Source: Chitinophagaceae bacterium
GTDB lineage: Bacteria > Bacteroidota > Bacteroidia > Chitinophagales > Chitinophagaceae
NCBI GenBank assembly: GCA_009996555.1
Contig: JAACZX010000011.1
Coordinates: 1-15,047 of the forward strand
DNA length: 15,047 nucleotides
Direction of reading: 5' to 3'
A program made the translations under genes and the position numbers. Below are positions 12,355 through 15,047 of this stretch, one piece after another. Every line of letters begins with the position of its first letter. Position 1 is the stretch's first letter. The notes beneath the pieces are model-generated. The model searched no databases. It saw only the letters and a list, made by a program, of their open reading frames with translations, and was not told where the DNA came from.

Positions 12355-13890
12355 TTATTTAATGGTAAGGTTCATGGTTTCAACAGTCATGCTGCTGCCA
12401 TCCGATGTATTCGCTGCCCATATTTCAATATAATCATTGGTTGAAAGTTGCACCGTACAGGTAATAGTAAGCGAGCCTTTGTCGACGCCAGTTGATAAAC
12501 GCATTGCCTGCTCCGATTCCGGAAGCTTTACACCATTTTTATAAATATAAAAAGAGAAATACTTGTTAGCCGATTGCGAAGTAACACTTACAGATGCAGT
12601 AACAGAAAACCGTCGGGTTTTTATACCATCATACACTAAACGGTTATTGGCTGATGAACTAACCCTGAACAAGCCAACAGCAGTTGTGCTACCCAATACT
12701 TTTGTGGGTGTGTTCACTGCCGAAAAAGTAGTTGGAACGGCAGATGTAAGATAAACATTCCCCGTAGCCACATCATCCTTCTCGGTTGTAATACCCGGGC
12801 ATTCCACTTCCCATTTGCCGGAAAAGCTTCCGCTTACTCTTGTGCCCGAGCCAATCATGGCCGTATTCCTGAACGTTGCAGCATCCGTAATATTTACTAT
12901 GCCCGATACTTCAACGCTTATTGTGGAATTGGCACTAGAGCCATGCATAAACCCACCAAGTTTCTCGATCATAGAAAAAGTGCCCACAAATTTTTCGAAC
13001 GTATTTGAGTTTGAGGAAAACCATGCCGTATTATCTAAAAGAAGGTGGTCAACATCCTGGTAAGTAATACCATTTGTGTTACCGGAATAATTAATAACAC
13101 TGAAGAATACAATATAGCCTCCTTTCACAACCCCTACATCTTTGCAATTGGCAATTACATTGTCACGCATGATCAGGTTTTCTGTTGCAGCAAGATCAAG
13201 GTTAAAAAGTTTTGAACCGGTAGTTATAGCAGCGAGGGTGAGTGTTTTAATGGTGCCGCCTTTTGTTCCGGTAAAAAGTTCACCGCTGCCGGGTGTGTAA
13301 ATCAGCTTATCATTATTTGCATCCTTGCCAATCAGGTAACAGCCATTCAGGTTGATTTTGCTTGCTATTGAAATGGTTCCGTTTATTTCATACGTAGTAC
13401 CTGCTGCCAATGTAATAATACCGGATACAGGTGCAGGCAGATCAGAAAGCGATTGCACCAGCACAAAATTGTTTCTTCCTTTTACAATGCCTGAATTTGT
13501 AACAGACCAGTTAGCACCATCGCTTACAACTGTAATAACAGATCTTGAAGTGCTTAACAACTGCGTGGTACTGCCATCAATGGTTTGGGATGAAGTTGTT
13601 GTAATTGTAAGCACAGGTAACGGTATTGTTGTACTTGCATTTTTTATGGTGTACACACGGCCGGCACATGCAGCAGCATCAGGTAACGTAACAGTTGCTG
13701 CCGATGAACCTGTAAACAACAGGTTATTATCGGTTGATGCAGCTGTGGTGGATGAAGTAAATGACCGGTAATTTAATGCCAGCGATCCTCTTACATCAAG
13801 TGTAGATGTAGGAGATGTGGTGCCGATACCTACCTGTGCCTGTGTAGCAAGCACATGTATGCACAGAAAAAAAACAAATAGCTTCTTCAT
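12355..13890 (-). CDS. Secreted fibre-like protein with GIGTTSP motif and C-terminal jelly-roll domain
   Basis: The 511-residue protein begins with a signal peptide (KKLFVFFLCIHVLATQA) followed at once by QVGIGTTSPTSTLDVRG, a motif that Bacteroidota secreted proteins share with phage tail fibres. Residues 50-130 (LPDAAACAGRVYTIKNAS and WSVTNSG) look like a beta-sandwich fibre segment. The middle part (IVKGRNNFVLVQ to about 400) shows repeated turn-strand patterns such as INLNGCYLIGKDANNDKLIY and NLIMRDNVIANCKDVGV, typical of a right-handed beta helix. The last 90 residues (RRFSVTASVSVTSQSANKYF to MTVETMNLTIK) resemble the knob domains at the end of phage fibres. There is no T9SS sorting domain. 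It is the first gene of a pair with the T9SS protein, so the two may work as a surface appendage or adhesin; that is inference. Confidence 0.82.
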   Translation of the reverse strand: MKKLFVFFLCIHVLATQAQVGIGTTSPTSTLDVRGSLALNYRSFTSSTTAASTDNNLLFTGSSAATVTLPDAAACAGRVYTIKNASTTIPLPVLTITTTSSQTIDGSTTQLLSTSRSVITVVSDGANWSVTNSGIVKGRNNFVLVQSLSDLPAPVSGIITLAAGTTYEINGTISIASKINLNGCYLIGKDANNDKLIYTPGSGELFTGTKGGTIKTLTLAAITTGSKLFNLDLAATENLIMRDNVIANCKDVGVVKGGYIVFFSVINYSGNTNGITYQDVDHLLLDNTAWFSSNSNTFEKFVGTFSMIEKLGGFMHGSSANSTISVEVSGIVNITDAATFRNTAMIGSGTRVSGSFSGKWEVECPGITTEKDDVATGNVYLTSAVPTTFSAVNTPTKVLGSTTAVGLFRVSSSANNRLVYDGIKTRRFSVTASVSVTSQSANKYFSFYIYKNGVKLPESEQAMRLSTGVDKGSLTITCTVQLSTNDYIEIWAANTSDGSSMTVETMNLTIK

Positions 13891-14152
13891 TGGATACTGA
13901 TTGGGATTATGATTAAAAGAATACCTGATTCTTTAAGAGGTAAAAGTAATTGGCCTAATCAGTTTCACTTATAGTACAAGCATCTATTCATGTCCTTTAG
14001 ATGCACTACATGTTATCACGAATTACTTAGCAACTGTTAACTGTTTTTACTTAATTTTCTTTGCAGAGATTTGTGAAGTACATTGAAAAACAACGGAATT
14101 TGCTGAATTTCGTTTGTCGTTCTATCCATCACTTTTTATTATACATTCCTTT

Positions 14153-15047
14153 ATGCAAGACCTGGCTCAACAGTTTCTCATCAGAAAAGATATTACCTAT
14201 CTCAACTTTGGCTCATTCGGCGCCTGTGTAAAACCCGTTTTTGAACGTTACCAGCAATACCAGCTGGAACTGGAGCAGGAAGCGGTACAATTTATTACTG
14301 TTACCGGACCTAAATATCTTGAACAATCAAGAAAAGCCCTGGGTACTTATATTAACTGTCATCAAGACGATGTTGTATTTGTAACCAACCCTTCTTATGC
14401 AGTAAATATTATTGCCAAGAGTTTAAAACTCCAGGCTGGCGATGAAATCCTCACCACTAACCTTGAGTATGGGGCCTGCGACCGTACCTGGAAATACTAT
14501 TGTGAAAGATCAGGAGCAGTGTACAAACAACAACCTATTCATTTACCACTAACAAGTAAAGAAGAGTTTGTTGAACAGTTTTTTAAAGGGCTTACAGCAA
14601 AAACAAAAATGGTTTTCCTCAGCCATCTTACCAGCAGTACCGGTTTACGTTTACCGGTTGAAGAAATTTGTGCAAAAGCAAAAGAACATGGCTTGCTCAC
14701 TTTTATAGATGGTGCACATGCACCGGGCCACGTGGAAGTTGATCTTCAAAAACTGCAGGCCGATATTTATACCGGTGCCTGTCATAAATGGATGATGACA
14801 GCAAAAGGAAGCTCTTTCCTGTATGTAAAAAAGGAATTGCAACCACTGTTCGATCCGTTGATTGTAAGCTGGGGTTACAATGCGTTGTTTCCCTCGCACT
14901 CACAATTTCTCGATTACCACCAGATGCAGGGCACCCGTGATTTTTCTGCTTTCTTAACTATTCCTGATGCTATTGCGTTTATGGAAAAATATGATTGGGT
15001 AAACGTGGCAGCACATTACCGGAAAATGACGCAGGATAATGCAACAA
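14153..15047 (+). CDS. Class V PLP-dependent aminotransferase / isopenicillin-N-epimerase-like protein, N-terminal part
   Basis: The frame runs from the ATG at 14153 to the end of the window with no stop, 298 codons. It has the fold-type I class V layout: an N-terminal YLNFGSFGACVKPVFE (substrate loop), FVTNPSYAVNIIAKSL, then VFLSHLTSSTGLRLPVEEI, the cofactor-binding Asp186 in FIDGAHAPGH, and the Schiff-base Lys212 in TGACHKWMMTAKGSSFLYV. The family covers cysteine desulfurase-like lyases, isopenicillin N epimerases and small-molecule aminotransferases. The HLTSSTG and FIDGAHAPGH motifs place it nearer the epimerase-like group; the reaction cannot be named. The C-terminal part is outside the window. 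It is transcribed away from the secreted-protein pair across a 262-base gap (13891-14152) in which I see only AT-rich sequence and no exact TAnnTTTG box. Confidence 0.88.
   Translation, partial: MQDLAQQFLIRKDITYLNFGSFGACVKPVFERYQQYQLELEQEAVQFITVTGPKYLEQSRKALGTYINCHQDDVVFVTNPSYAVNIIAKSLKLQAGDEILTTNLEYGACDRTWKYYCERSGAVYKQQPIHLPLTSKEEFVEQFFKGLTAKTKMVFLSHLTSSTGLRLPVEEICAKAKEHGLLTFIDGAHAPGHVEVDLQKLQADIYTGACHKWMMTAKGSSFLYVKKELQPLFDPLIVSWGYNALFPSHSQFLDYHQMQGTRDFSAFLTIPDAIAFMEKYDWVNVAAHYRKMTQDNAT

Noticed and set aside
11945..13771. Plus-strand open frames opposite the two secreted-protein genes
   Set aside because: They are antisense shadows with low-complexity composition; the minus-strand frames have signal peptides and recognised domains.

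Overview
The window looks like a chromosomal piece of a Bacteroidota genome, most probably Chitinophagaceae-like. The reasons are promoter boxes of the TAnnTTTG type, weak Shine-Dalgarno use, a type IX secretion (T9SS) C-terminal sorting domain, a GIGTTSP-type secreted protein, and Tat-exported sugar-metabolism proteins. This assignment is inference from family style, not from a marker gene.

Layout. 1-169 (-) is the start of a PfkB-type sugar kinase. 301-774 (-) is a small exported protein of unknown function, followed by a clear terminator. 869-1459 (+) is a TetR-type regulator. 1634-5605 (+) encodes the phenylacetyl-CoA epoxidase in the order paaE, paaA, paaB, paaC, paaD. 5686-6600 (-) is a Tat-exported hydroxypyruvate-isomerase-like TIM barrel. 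6755-7720 (+) is an exported SUMF1/FGE-fold protein without the catalytic cysteines. 7881-9200 (+) is a Tat-exported Gfo/Idh/MocA oxidoreductase. 9381-10022 (+) is an MgtC/SapB membrane protein. 10051-10827 (+) is paaG. 10882-12330 and 12355-13890 (-) form a pair of secreted proteins, one with a T9SS sorting domain and one with a fibre-like architecture. 14153-15047 (+, cut by the window end) is a class V PLP-dependent aminotransferase/epimerase-like protein.

How the genes fit together. PaaA and PaaC form the core of the ring-1,2-epoxidase, PaaB bridges subunits, PaaE delivers electrons and PaaD is a maturation factor. PaaG isomerises the epoxide to the oxepin. The TetR gene beside paaE is the natural candidate for the phenylacetyl-CoA-responsive regulator. 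A 32-bp inverted repeat that encloses a consensus -7 box upstream of paaE is its best candidate operator, though it could instead be a terminator.

The most unusual feature is a family of G/C-rich palindromic repeats, six copies within 1.5 kb and all in paaA-paaD. Four lie inside coding sequence in an open frame and two lie between genes. They alternate strictly in orientation (R-F-R-F-R-F), so that each R-F pair brackets the start codon of paaB, paaC and paaD in turn. In the mRNA each pair could fold into a long hairpin around a translation start. A second theme is degenerate tandem repeats with a 7-bp period: GGCACAA inside paaE, GATTNNN arrays between paaD and the isomerase, and TACGAGG and TTNGGAA arrays upstream of the Gfo/Idh gene. 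No transposase, integrase, CRISPR array, tRNA or rRNA was seen, and no gene-free stretch exceeds 300 bases.
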